In this document: positions 23,645 to 32,600 of the stretch, in pieces
How positions within the stretch are numbered: position 1 is the first letter of the stretch
Layout of the letters: each line of letters opens with the position of its first letter
Assembly (NCBI GenBank): GCA_964512045.1
Contig: CAZEJK010000024.1
Span: 1-38,759 of the forward strand
Reading direction: 5' to 3'
Length of the DNA: 38,759 bases
From: CAZEJK01 sp964512045
GTDB taxonomy: Bacteria > Acidobacteriota > Thermoanaerobaculia > Thermoanaerobaculales > Sulfomarinibacteraceae
Position numbers and translations under genes: made by a program
The notes under the pieces: model-generated
Databases searched by the model: none
What the model was told of the DNA's origin: nothing
What the model saw: only the letters and a program-made list of their open reading frames with translations

Positions 23645-26600
23645 GTGACAAGCTCGAAGGTTCGGTCGGCTTGGGACTTCATCAGTCTGTGGTTCTTGGT
23701 TCGGACACCCACAGCCTCAGATGACAAGGAGCCTAGCGGCTCCGGGGAAAAAACGTGTGAAGCGATAATGATCTGTAACCGCCGTGCGTTCCCTCCGAGA
23801 CTGATACGCTGCTTAACAGTACTGGTCATCTCGTGCATCTCGGGTATCGCCAGTGCCGGCACTATGTCAGACTCCAACTCCAGCAACGTCACACTTCCCG
23901 ACTCTGGCGACGTCGTTTGGTACACACTGATCGAAGTATCTAACCCGCCCTCAGGCGCCATCGTCACAGACGTTCACGTCGAATGGAACATCGATCACGA
24001 TAACGTCGGCGACGTGCGGCTGGAGCTCCACGGCCCAAACTGGAGCACAGGCTCCATGTTTGGCCAGTTGACCGGCGACGATTGGGCAGATGGCTTCAAT
24101 GAAACGTGGGATGACTACAGGGACTACAATCCCAACGTTCAATTGATCGCAGGACCTAGTCCGTATTGGAGCTTGAAGGTATGGGATAGCGGACCCGGCG
24201 ATGGCGACCATGGGCGAATCGACTCAGCAAGCATAACAATCACCTACTCGATTCCTCCGACACCGACACATACTCCCACACGCACGCCAACCCACACTAG
24301 CACGTACACGCCAACACGTACCCCAACCCCCACCCGAACTCCGACACCGACGTACACGCCGACTCCGAGCGGTCAGGTGACGGTCCGCGTTCGTGACTGG
24401 CAAGGCTACGTTCCAGGGTCGCATCTCCACTCATCTCAGGCAGAGGTGCGGTTGTGGGAGAACTCCAGTGTTCATGCCAATGTCACACCATCGAACTGGG
24501 AAACCAGCTTCGGAGGGCTAGGTCCAGCAAACTACCGCGCAGAGGTGCGCTACGACAACAGTGATCTCGGGTTGACCGAGTACTGGGGCACCAGTTCGAC
24601 GGAGTGGCTGGGTACCAACGGAGCCATCACGCTCGAGGTGCGTCGCAACGAGCCGTTCATTGCAGGGCCCGGCACGGATGGCGCCTACGAGATCTGGGAG
24701 GTCGGGGGGGCTCAGGTCGCCACAGCGAGCTCGATCGTCGAGGGCACACCGCTGCAGCTTCACTTGACGATTCGAAATGCGACCTCGTCATCGCGAACAG
24801 TAGATGTGCAGGTCGAGGGCTGGAACACGAGCACTGGCGCCACGGCCCGGGTCGGTACCCTCTCAGCGATCCACGTCGCATCGAACACGGTCTCCTCGGT
24901 GAAGGTCGTGCCGTTATCCGGCATTGATACGCTCGGCACCGGCAACATCAAGCTGTCGCCGCGGTTGAAGGTCGGCGGCAGCTTCACAGACACGTGGACG
25001 TGGTGGGACGACCCCAACTTCACGATTATCCCACCTCAGGGCCGCGTCGACGTCCAAATCCGTGATTGGCAGAATGGCGACATCTCAAGCTCGTACCTGT
25101 CTCCCGGAAACGCAAGCGTACGGCTCTACGGCGGATCGATCGACCGGACACTGACTGCTGGCAGCGACTGGACAGCCAGCTTCACCGAGCTGCCGGACGG
25201 CAGCTACTCCGCAGAGGCGATCTACGACACGCCGGTCCTGGGGGAGGACGAGTACTGGGGTGCAGCGGGCCCCGTGTCAGTGAGCGGTTCCACCGAGTCG
25301 CTGACTGTTCTCCGCAATGAGCCATTCATTGACGGTGGGTATGCTGTTCAAACCTCGAGCGGTACTGGGATTCCAACAGGCGGCACAGTCGTCGAAGGCA
25401 CGGACGTGGAGGTGGTGCTCACCGTGCGCAATGCGACCGGATTGGGCCGGCAGGTCGACGCGATCGTGTATGGGCAGGACGCGAGCGGGCGGGCCACGGT
25501 GCTGCTCGGTCAAACCAGCAACGTGAGCCTGGGAGTTGGTACGACCTCGGTAACCGTCCCGCTGAGCAGTCTCGATCAGCTGGGCACCGGTGGGGTGGCA
25601 CTCTCCCCACGGGTCCACACTGATACCATCGGAGCGTACACCGATAGCTGGCTGTTCGCTGACCCGGCGAGCTTCAATGTCGAGGCGGCGCACCTGACAT
25701 TGAGAACTCCGAACGGTGGCGAAAGCTGGACGGCCGGATCGCCGCAGCAGATTCAGTGGAGCTCGAACCTCGACGGGAACGTCGAGGTCTGGCTGATTCG
25801 CAACGAGCAGAACGCTTTCGATATCGAGGGTTCCACGGCGAACGACGGCTCTTACACCTGGTCAATCCCCTCGAGCCTGGCCGACCGTGACGACTACAAG
25901 ATCGGGATTCGGAGCCTCAGCTCGACCGATGTAGTGGACTGGTCCGACTCGACGTTCGCCGTTGTCGGTGGCCCGAAGGTTACGTTGACGGCGCCGAACG
26001 GCGGTGAGTCGTGGCAACGCGGGACCGCCCGGACCATCACCTGGAACGCCAACTTCAGCGATTCCGTGCGACTATGGTTGATCCGCAACGGTCAGTGGGT
26101 GCAAGAGATCGCCACGCCTCCAGGGAGCTCGGGAAGCTATGAGTGGACCGTTCCAGCCGATCTCGTCAGCGGCGGTGAGTATCAGATCGGCATTGCCCGA
26201 GACTCCGACGCTACAGTAGAGGATTTCTCCGACGGCACATTCACGATCACCGAGCCGAGCGGTCAGGTACATGTCGACGTACGCGCGTGGGACGGGACGT
26301 CGATTACGAACCCGGCGCTGACACCTTCAAGCTGCTCTGTTCGCCTCTACAACGATCAGAGCGTTTACGGCTCGGATGTGACTCCGGACGGTTCCTGGAG
26401 AGCCACATTCTCGGGGCTCGTCGACGGGACCTACCAGGCCGAAGGTCGCTGCACCAGCCCGACCTTCGGTGAGGTGGAGCTGTGGGGGGTCAGCGGCATC
26501 GCGACAGTCAGCAACGGCTCCACAGAGACCGTGCAGCTTCTGCGCACAGAGCCTTTCATCTCGGGTACCTTTACGGTCCAGACCGCACAGGGATCGGTGG

Positions 26601-29600
26601 TAGCCCACGGCGGAAGCGTTCTGCAGGGTACGGCCTTGGAGCTGATGGTTGATGTGTTCAACGGAAGCGGCAGTGGCCGACTCGGCTACGTGCAGGTGTG
26701 GGCCAGCGACGGGAGCGGAACGGTTCAGCTGGTGGGCACGACGGGATCGACCCCGTTTCCTGCTGTGACGGATCCAGCGGATGCGATAGCTGTGACGGTT
26801 TCGATCGGCCCTCTCGCCTCATTTTCTGCGGGCGAGGTGTGGCTCGCGCCCCGAGTTTGGACGTACAACGCTCAAGGTGTTGCCAGCCGGCCTCAGTCGT
26901 GGACCGACGTCTGGAGCTGGGGAGCGTCAGCGGATCTCATCTTGAGCGAGCCCACTGGCGATTCACCAACCGCGGACTTCAGCTGGTCCCCTTCGGAACC
27001 GCTGCAGGGAGAGACTGTCCAGTTCACCAACCTCTCGCAGAACGCCAGCACCTTCGATTGGGACCTGGATGGTGATGGCCAGTACGATACGAGTGCGTCG
27101 AACCCGACACATGCGTACTCGGTTCCTGGAGGGGTCAGAGTGGAGCTTTGTGCCGACTCGGCTTATGGGGAGCGCCATTGCCATCGGCACGAGGTGCCGG
27201 TTCAGTCCACCGAGAACGGTCCTGTGATCACGAGCGTGATCCGCGAGTACCCCGGAGTGTTCTTGGAAGGCACGCCGGCAGATATCACCAACACACTTGA
27301 CGTTCGCGTGGACTGGGACGGCTCCCCCGGAGAGGTGAGCTTCTCCGTAAACGGCAGTGCGGCAGTCATTGAGAACGGTACGTCATTGGGTGCTCAGCAC
27401 GCCTTGCCGGTCGCTGCCTCGTTTGCACCTTCGCTCTCGCCCTCGGAGGTGGCCATCACTCCGACCAACGGAGAGGGCGTCACCGGGCCCACCCGGATCG
27501 AGCACGTGTACCTGTTCCCGTACCCCGGGTGGTTAGAGGATGCACTGGACTCGCAGTGGGGTGATCTCAGCTTCAACGACGACACGCCAGGCGAGCTCCG
27601 GCTCGAGCTGTCCTCCGAGTTCCCCACGCCCCACTGGAGCGAGGGGTGCGACCTGACTTGTGCCCTCGACAACAGCTGCCCGGATTGCATGCGCGTGCCC
27701 GACTGGGTGCCGTACATCGGCGGAGCGTTCGACCTGACCGAGACCTACGCCACCATTGATGGCCACGTTGCGACGACTGGAAACGGCGAGCTGTCGGTGT
27801 ATGGCCAGAGCGGCTTCATCGCCATGGGCAAGGGTGGAGTGGAAGCGTCCATCGCAGGCTACGGCACATTCCGACTCTGGTACCCAGATGGACTGGACGT
27901 GACGCAGGCGGACTTCGCCTTCAACCTGGCGGGTGTCATTCAGAAGCAAGTGGGCATCATCGAGGCGATTCCGCAGCTTTCCGCTGCAGCCACCACCGTT
28001 CCGATCCTGAAGTCGATCAACGAGCACGCGACGCTTACCGGATCGATTGCTCCGGCCCTAGAGCTCACCGCCGCCTTCGCTCAGGATCCGATCACCGGTC
28101 AGCTCGTCTTCGACCAGGGCAGCGGTCAGATGGACCTGGACATGAAGATCGTCCTCGACATCGACCTGGTGTCAGATCGAATTGCCGCGTCCGGATGGGT
28201 CGCGGGTGGTGGTAGCCTCCTGCTCGGCGTGCCAGAGAAACCGCTGGTTCGCTGGTGGCAGCTCAGGTTCCAGGCCGGCCTCGGACTGACGGTCGACTAC
28301 TTCTTCGGCTCGAAGGACTGGGAGTGGGTGCTGGATGCCGCGTGCGACTGGCGGCCGGAGACCGGGACGGTGTGTGCTCTGGGTGAAGAGGAACGTAGCT
28401 ATGAGCTGTTCCGCGAGACTCAGGTGGAGCTGGTGGAGGTCGACTACGGGCGCTTCGGTGCTCCCTCACGGTTCGTGACGACGCAACGCGCACGGACGGC
28501 CAGCGCCAGGGTCCCGGTCAGCGTCCGCGAGGCCGACCTGGTCACGAACGTGTTTCCCGGCGCGTCTCCGTGGCTCGTTGAGACGAGCAACGGCAACCTG
28601 CTGCTGTGGGAGCATCAAGACACGGCCGATCCAATTCTCCAGTCCACCGAGATCCGGTGGTCCATGGACACTGGCGGCTGGACGACGCCTGCAGACGTGG
28701 TGGACGACACCCGTGCCGAGCTGTCGCCGGTGGCGGCGGTGGATGCCGCGGGGCAGGTTGTGGCTGCGTGGTTGCGCTCTGCGAGCACGCGGTTCGCACA
28801 GCCGATCGCCACGCGTAGCGACATGGCGACGTTCTACTCGCAGATCGAGGTGGTCACCGCGACGTTCGATCCGGCGAGCCAGACCTGGTCGTCGGTCACG
28901 GAGCTGACCTCCAACAGCCTGCTCGACACCGAGCTCGCCATCGCGTCTGACGGGGGTGATGTGCTCTTGGCCTGGCTCACCTGCTCGGACAGCGATCCTC
29001 TGGCGTTGGTGGAAAGCAGCTGTGACGTCATGACCTCCTGGTGGGACGGCAGCTCCTGGTCGACGCCGTCCACGCTGGCGACCTCGCTGGCCGGCATCAC
29101 GGCTCTTGATGCTACCGTGCACGGTTCAGCGGCCACGGTCATCGTGGCACGCGACCCGGACATCGCGACGGCAAACGACACCCAGCTCGAGATGTACACC
29201 TTCAACGGCTCGAGCTGGAGTGGGCCAGCGGTCTTCGCCAGTGGCAACGAAGGCAGCCGACTGCCCTCGCTGGTGACGGATGCCAGCGATGTGGTCCACG
29301 TACTCTGGCTCCAGGGCGACGATCTGGTCCATGCAATCCTCGATAGCCCCACACCCGAGGTCATCCGTGAGGGCTCCGCTTCGGTGGCGTTCTACGATGC
29401 TCAGATGCTGGTCTCGCCGGCCGGCAATCTGACGGTGCTCTGGCAGGAGGTCGTGGACAACGGCCCGGCGAACCTGTTCGTCCGCCTGTTCGATCCCGCC
29501 TCGGAAACCTGGAGCGCGGACCGGCGGTTGACCGAGGATCCGGTGGCCAAGGCACATTCAGTGACCGGAGTGTACGGCTCCGATGGTCACCTGCGTGCGA

Positions 29601-32533
29601 GCTATCTGGCCACCGAGATCGAACGGACCAGCCAGATGGTGACCATCGACGGTGAGGAGCTGTTGGTCGACAACATGCCGTCGGACGGAAGGACAGACCT
29701 GCGGTACCTCGACCACTCGCTGGTGGTCGATCTGGCCACCGGTGATAGCAAGATCTCAGCTGTGCCACCGCGTCCGGACGAAGGCGACCCGATCGAGGTC
29801 ACGGTTGTCGTGCACAACGCTGGTGACTTCCCGGTGTCGAGCTGTCTGGTCGACCTGTACTCCGGCGATCCCGACAGCGGCGGGACACTTTTGGCGAGCG
29901 ACACTCTGACCGGCCCGTTTGCAGCTGGTGACAGCCGACAGATCACCTTTATGACCACGTATCCTGGGACCGGCGACCTCGTGGTGGTGGCCGATGCCTC
30001 GGACCAGGTCACGGAGCTGTCCGAAGCCAACAACCGCGCGGTGCACTGGCTCGACAACCGAGCGCCCGAGGCGCATGTCGTCGCCAGTCAGACGGCCGGC
30101 CAACCCCCGTTGACAGTATCATTTGACGCCACCGGAACAGCCGACGCTGACGGCGATAGCTTCACGTGCTCGTGGTCGTTTGCCGATGGCACTCCGGCTG
30201 CCACAGGAACGACCGTGGAGCACACCTTCGGGGGCATCGGGAGCTACCCGGTCACGCTGTCAGTACGGGACGAGCGAGGTGCAACGTCCAGCGCAGTGGT
30301 GCTCGTGACCGTCGGCTCCGAACCCGGAGAGCTGAACGGCGACGGGGCGGTGACCACATCAGACTTGGGTTACATCGTGGCGTGGCTGTACAACGTCTCG
30401 CGGGCCGTATACCCGGATGTCGACGGCGATGGCGACGTCAACGCAGGCGACCTGATCGCCGAGATAGGCGTGCTGACCGGCTCACCGTTCGGTGGCGAGG
30501 CGCCGTCGGGAGGCTTCACCTGGACACCCAGCTCAGCAACGGCCGGTGGGAGCGTACAGCTGCTGGACGGCAGCCAGGGCGGACCCACACACTGGTACTG
30601 GGAGCTCGGGGATGGGGTCACGAGCACAGCTCGAGATCCGCTGCACACGTTCACGACTGCAGGAACCTACACCGTGCGCCAGACCGTCTCGAATCCCTGG
30701 GGTGCGGACACCGTTCTCGAGTCCATCACAGTGCTGCCGGCACCACAGCCACCGGTGGCAGGATTCACAGTCACACCGGATAGTCCACAGGTCGGGGACA
30801 CGGTCCAGTTCAACGACACGTCCACGGGCAATCCAACCTCCTGGTCCTGGGACTTCGCCGATGGCAGCACCAGCACGGCACAGAACCCGACGCACACCTT
30901 TGGCGCAGCTGGGACATACACGGTGGGATTGACCGTCAGCAACGTGTATGGCTCCGACTCGACGAGCCAGCAGATGACTGTCTCCTCCGATGGGGTTCTC
31001 GTACTTGACGAGCTCGCAGTGATTCCCACGTCGAATAGCGCGATGGATGTTGCTGTAGGTGACGATCTCTGGGTGGCCGTTCATGACGACGGTATTGCCG
31101 GCTTCGACGTGGCGGATCTCGCCAACGTGAGCCCTCTTGGCACTCGAGACACCAGACACGCCAATGGGCTCGCGCTGCAGGAAGACTATGCGTACGTGGC
31201 CGATCAGGCGGCCGGTATCAAGGTGATCTCGCTGCAAGATCCGATGAACCCATCTTTGGTGGGAAGCCTTTCCACCCCTCGATACTGTCAGGATGTGACC
31301 CTTGACGGCTCTATTGCCTACTACGCAGTCGCGCGTGCCGCTCTCTGGGCCGTCGACATCTCGGATCCTGCAAACCCAACGAAGCTGGATGCTGTCGGTC
31401 CAACCAATGTGTCCGGTCACGGCTCATATGGCCTCGCTGTCCAGGGAGAGCTCGGCTACAACGCGTACTCTGCAGGTTTGATGCTGGTCGACTTGTCGAA
31501 CCCGAGCGATATGCTGGAGCTCAGTACGGTCGCAACTCCTGGGAGTGCCTTTGCGGTGGACGCGCGTGACACGATAGCTGCTGTCGCGGATCAAACTGGT
31601 GGTGTTCACCTCATCGATGTAAGTGACGCCAGCTCGCCCACCATCGTCTCGACGATTCCAGCCCAGGATTCGTGTCTCGACGCTCAGCTCGTCGGAGATC
31701 TTCTGTTTGTTGCAGACAACGAGGCGGGTCTGTTTGTCTACGACATTGAAGATCCAGCTCAGCCGATGTTGGTGGCTCAGCACGATACTGCTGGCCAAGC
31801 GCGACGAGTGTTGATGGATGGGAACCGAGCGTATGTCGCGGACGGTGCGAACGGCGTGGTCGTACTCGACATCTCCCCGCTGGTCGGACAGGTGCCCACG
31901 GAGGGGCTGGTTGCCCACTTCCCGATGGATGGCGATGCAACGGACCACAGCGGCAACGGAAACGACGGCAGCGTGCATGGCGCGGTGTCGTTTGCTGCTG
32001 GGCGCGTGAGCCAGGCAGCGGATCTGGATGGTCAGACCGGCCATATCCAGACCGCGTCCGACAGCTCGCTGCAGGTGGCGGACTTGACACTCGCAGCGTG
32101 GATCTACTGTCGCGGTGGAACCGATACCTCCCAGTTCATTGTCGTCCAGGGAACGAGTTTCGACACAACCGGGAACTTCCAGCTCCACATCAACCCAAGC
32201 GGCGAGCTGGTGCTCACAGTCAACAACTTGCCGCACTGGTCTCCAGCCACTGCGACCGAGAGCGTCCCAAGCAACCCTGTGCCGTTCTCCGAGTGGCACC
32301 ATGTGGCTATCACCTTCACGGATAACACGGTGACGTACTACATCGACGGTGTTGAAAGCGGCTCCGGAGCCTACGACATCTCGCACTTCAGAACCACGAA
32401 CGACGGGCTGATAATCGGTGACAGGGAGTACGGCGGACGTCACTTCGATGGGCTCATCGACGAGCTATACGTGTTCAGTCGGGCCCTCTCTTCGTCCCAG
32501 ATCCAGCAGCTGTACGAGTTCGGTATGCGGTAG
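23645..32533 (+). CDS. Giant secreted multidomain mosaic protein (P-domain, PKD, CARDB, dockerin-like, LVIVD, LamG)
   Basis: 2962 residues from a GTG with a perfect GAGGAGG site five bases upstream. The ATG at 23768 would give a normal-length signal peptide (MICNRRAFPPRLIRCLTVLV and on) but has no ribosome site. Domains in order, with approximate residues: proprotein-convertase P-like domain (85-200); Pro/Thr linker (204-242); a recurring beta-sandwich module in three copies (243, 465 and 873 on), with two Kre9/KNH-like NGGESW modules (684-870) before the third; PKD (1106-1195); an unassigned region; a propeller-like region (1635-2018); CARDB (2034-2135); PKD (2139-2225); dockerin-like EF loops (2228-2280); two PKD (2288-2440); LVIVD propeller (2448-2748); LamG (2752-2958). 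No peptidase or glycosidase active site was seen, so a surface or matrix adhesin is likely. No sorting signal is visible at the C-terminus. Confidence 0.9.
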   Translation: MTSSKVRSAWDFISLWFLVRTPTASDDKEPSGSGEKTCEAIMICNRRAFPPRLIRCLTVLVISCISGIASAGTMSDSNSSNVTLPDSGDVVWYTLIEVSNPPSGAIVTDVHVEWNIDHDNVGDVRLELHGPNWSTGSMFGQLTGDDWADGFNETWDDYRDYNPNVQLIAGPSPYWSLKVWDSGPGDGDHGRIDSASITITYSIPPTPTHTPTRTPTHTSTYTPTRTPTPTRTPTPTYTPTPSGQVTVRVRDWQGYVPGSHLHSSQAEVRLWENSSVHANVTPSNWETSFGGLGPANYRAEVRYDNSDLGLTEYWGTSSTEWLGTNGAITLEVRRNEPFIAGPGTDGAYEIWEVGGAQVATASSIVEGTPLQLHLTIRNATSSSRTVDVQVEGWNTSTGATARVGTLSAIHVASNTVSSVKVVPLSGIDTLGTGNIKLSPRLKVGGSFTDTWTWWDDPNFTIIPPQGRVDVQIRDWQNGDISSSYLSPGNASVRLYGGSIDRTLTAGSDWTASFTELPDGSYSAEAIYDTPVLGEDEYWGAAGPVSVSGSTESLTVLRNEPFIDGGYAVQTSSGTGIPTGGTVVEGTDVEVVLTVRNATGLGRQVDAIVYGQDASGRATVLLGQTSNVSLGVGTTSVTVPLSSLDQLGTGGVALSPRVHTDTIGAYTDSWLFADPASFNVEAAHLTLRTPNGGESWTAGSPQQIQWSSNLDGNVEVWLIRNEQNAFDIEGSTANDGSYTWSIPSSLADRDDYKIGIRSLSSTDVVDWSDSTFAVVGGPKVTLTAPNGGESWQRGTARTITWNANFSDSVRLWLIRNGQWVQEIATPPGSSGSYEWTVPADLVSGGEYQIGIARDSDATVEDFSDGTFTITEPSGQVHVDVRAWDGTSITNPALTPSSCSVRLYNDQSVYGSDVTPDGSWRATFSGLVDGTYQAEGRCTSPTFGEVELWGVSGIATVSNGSTETVQLLRTEPFISGTFTVQTAQGSVVAHGGSVLQGTALELMVDVFNGSGSGRLGYVQVWASDGSGTVQLVGTTGSTPFPAVTDPADAIAVTVSIGPLASFSAGEVWLAPRVWTYNAQGVASRPQSWTDVWSWGASADLILSEPTGDSPTADFSWSPSEPLQGETVQFTNLSQNASTFDWDLDGDGQYDTSASNPTHAYSVPGGVRVELCADSAYGERHCHRHEVPVQSTENGPVITSVIREYPGVFLEGTPADITNTLDVRVDWDGSPGEVSFSVNGSAAVIENGTSLGAQHALPVAASFAPSLSPSEVAITPTNGEGVTGPTRIEHVYLFPYPGWLEDALDSQWGDLSFNDDTPGELRLELSSEFPTPHWSEGCDLTCALDNSCPDCMRVPDWVPYIGGAFDLTETYATIDGHVATTGNGELSVYGQSGFIAMGKGGVEASIAGYGTFRLWYPDGLDVTQADFAFNLAGVIQKQVGIIEAIPQLSAAATTVPILKSINEHATLTGSIAPALELTAAFAQDPITGQLVFDQGSGQMDLDMKIVLDIDLVSDRIAASGWVAGGGSLLLGVPEKPLVRWWQLRFQAGLGLTVDYFFGSKDWEWVLDAACDWRPETGTVCALGEEERSYELFRETQVELVEVDYGRFGAPSRFVTTQRARTASARVPVSVREADLVTNVFPGASPWLVETSNGNLLLWEHQDTADPILQSTEIRWSMDTGGWTTPADVVDDTRAELSPVAAVDAAGQVVAAWLRSASTRFAQPIATRSDMATFYSQIEVVTATFDPASQTWSSVTELTSNSLLDTELAIASDGGDVLLAWLTCSDSDPLALVESSCDVMTSWWDGSSWSTPSTLATSLAGITALDATVHGSAATVIVARDPDIATANDTQLEMYTFNGSSWSGPAVFASGNEGSRLPSLVTDASDVVHVLWLQGDDLVHAILDSPTPEVIREGSASVAFYDAQMLVSPAGNLTVLWQEVVDNGPANLFVRLFDPASETWSADRRLTEDPVAKAHSVTGVYGSDGHLRASYLATEIERTSQMVTIDGEELLVDNMPSDGRTDLRYLDHSLVVDLATGDSKISAVPPRPDEGDPIEVTVVVHNAGDFPVSSCLVDLYSGDPDSGGTLLASDTLTGPFAAGDSRQITFMTTYPGTGDLVVVADASDQVTELSEANNRAVHWLDNRAPEAHVVASQTAGQPPLTVSFDATGTADADGDSFTCSWSFADGTPAATGTTVEHTFGGIGSYPVTLSVRDERGATSSAVVLVTVGSEPGELNGDGAVTTSDLGYIVAWLYNVSRAVYPDVDGDGDVNAGDLIAEIGVLTGSPFGGEAPSGGFTWTPSSATAGGSVQLLDGSQGGPTHWYWELGDGVTSTARDPLHTFTTAGTYTVRQTVSNPWGADTVLESITVLPAPQPPVAGFTVTPDSPQVGDTVQFNDTSTGNPTSWSWDFADGSTSTAQNPTHTFGAAGTYTVGLTVSNVYGSDSTSQQMTVSSDGVLVLDELAVIPTSNSAMDVAVGDDLWVAVHDDGIAGFDVADLANVSPLGTRDTRHANGLALQEDYAYVADQAAGIKVISLQDPMNPSLVGSLSTPRYCQDVTLDGSIAYYAVARAALWAVDISDPANPTKLDAVGPTNVSGHGSYGLAVQGELGYNAYSAGLMLVDLSNPSDMLELSTVATPGSAFAVDARDTIAAVADQTGGVHLIDVSDASSPTIVSTIPAQDSCLDAQLVGDLLFVADNEAGLFVYDIEDPAQPMLVAQHDTAGQARRVLMDGNRAYVADGANGVVVLDISPLVGQVPTEGLVAHFPMDGDATDHSGNGNDGSVHGAVSFAAGRVSQAADLDGQTGHIQTASDSSLQVADLTLAAWIYCRGGTDTSQFIVVQGTSFDTTGNFQLHINPSGELVLTVNNLPHWSPATATESVPSNPVPFSEWHHVAITFTDNTVTYYIDGVESGSGAYDISHFRTTNDGLIIGDREYGGRHFDGLIDELYVFSRALSSSQIQQLYEFGMR
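24254..24370 (+). repeat. Pro/Thr-rich linker repeat within the giant protein
   Basis: About 39 codons made of TPT/TPTRTPT-like units join the P-like domain to the first beta module. Codons for Thr and Pro vary, so this is a protein-level linker. Such segments are flexible and often O-glycosylated in secreted bacterial proteins. Confidence 0.85.
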
Positions 32534-32550
32534 GACCGCGGCACGACAAG

Positions 32551-32586
32551 CAACAAAGCAAGGCCCGAGGCATCCGGGCCGTGTTG
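32551..32586 (+). terminator. Terminator-like hairpin after the giant gene, abutting the kinase promoter
   Basis: GGCCCG / CGGGCC with a 7-nt loop, extended by an outer CAACA / TGTTG pair, 17 bp after the stop codon. Its 3' arm overlaps the TTG of the kinase extended -10 box (32584-32593), so termination and initiation share sequence. Confidence 0.6.
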
Positions 32587-32593
32587 CTACAAT
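32584..32593 (+). promoter_or_regulatory. Extended -10 promoter of kinase 1, predicted leaderless start
   Basis: TTGCTACAAT contains an extended -10 (TGC-TACAAT). Its last base is 7 nt before the ATG at 32601, so transcription should start at or next to the A of ATG. No -35 box and no ribosome site are visible. The same decamer at the same distance precedes kinase 2. Confidence 0.65.
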
Positions 32594-32600
32594 CCTGTTC

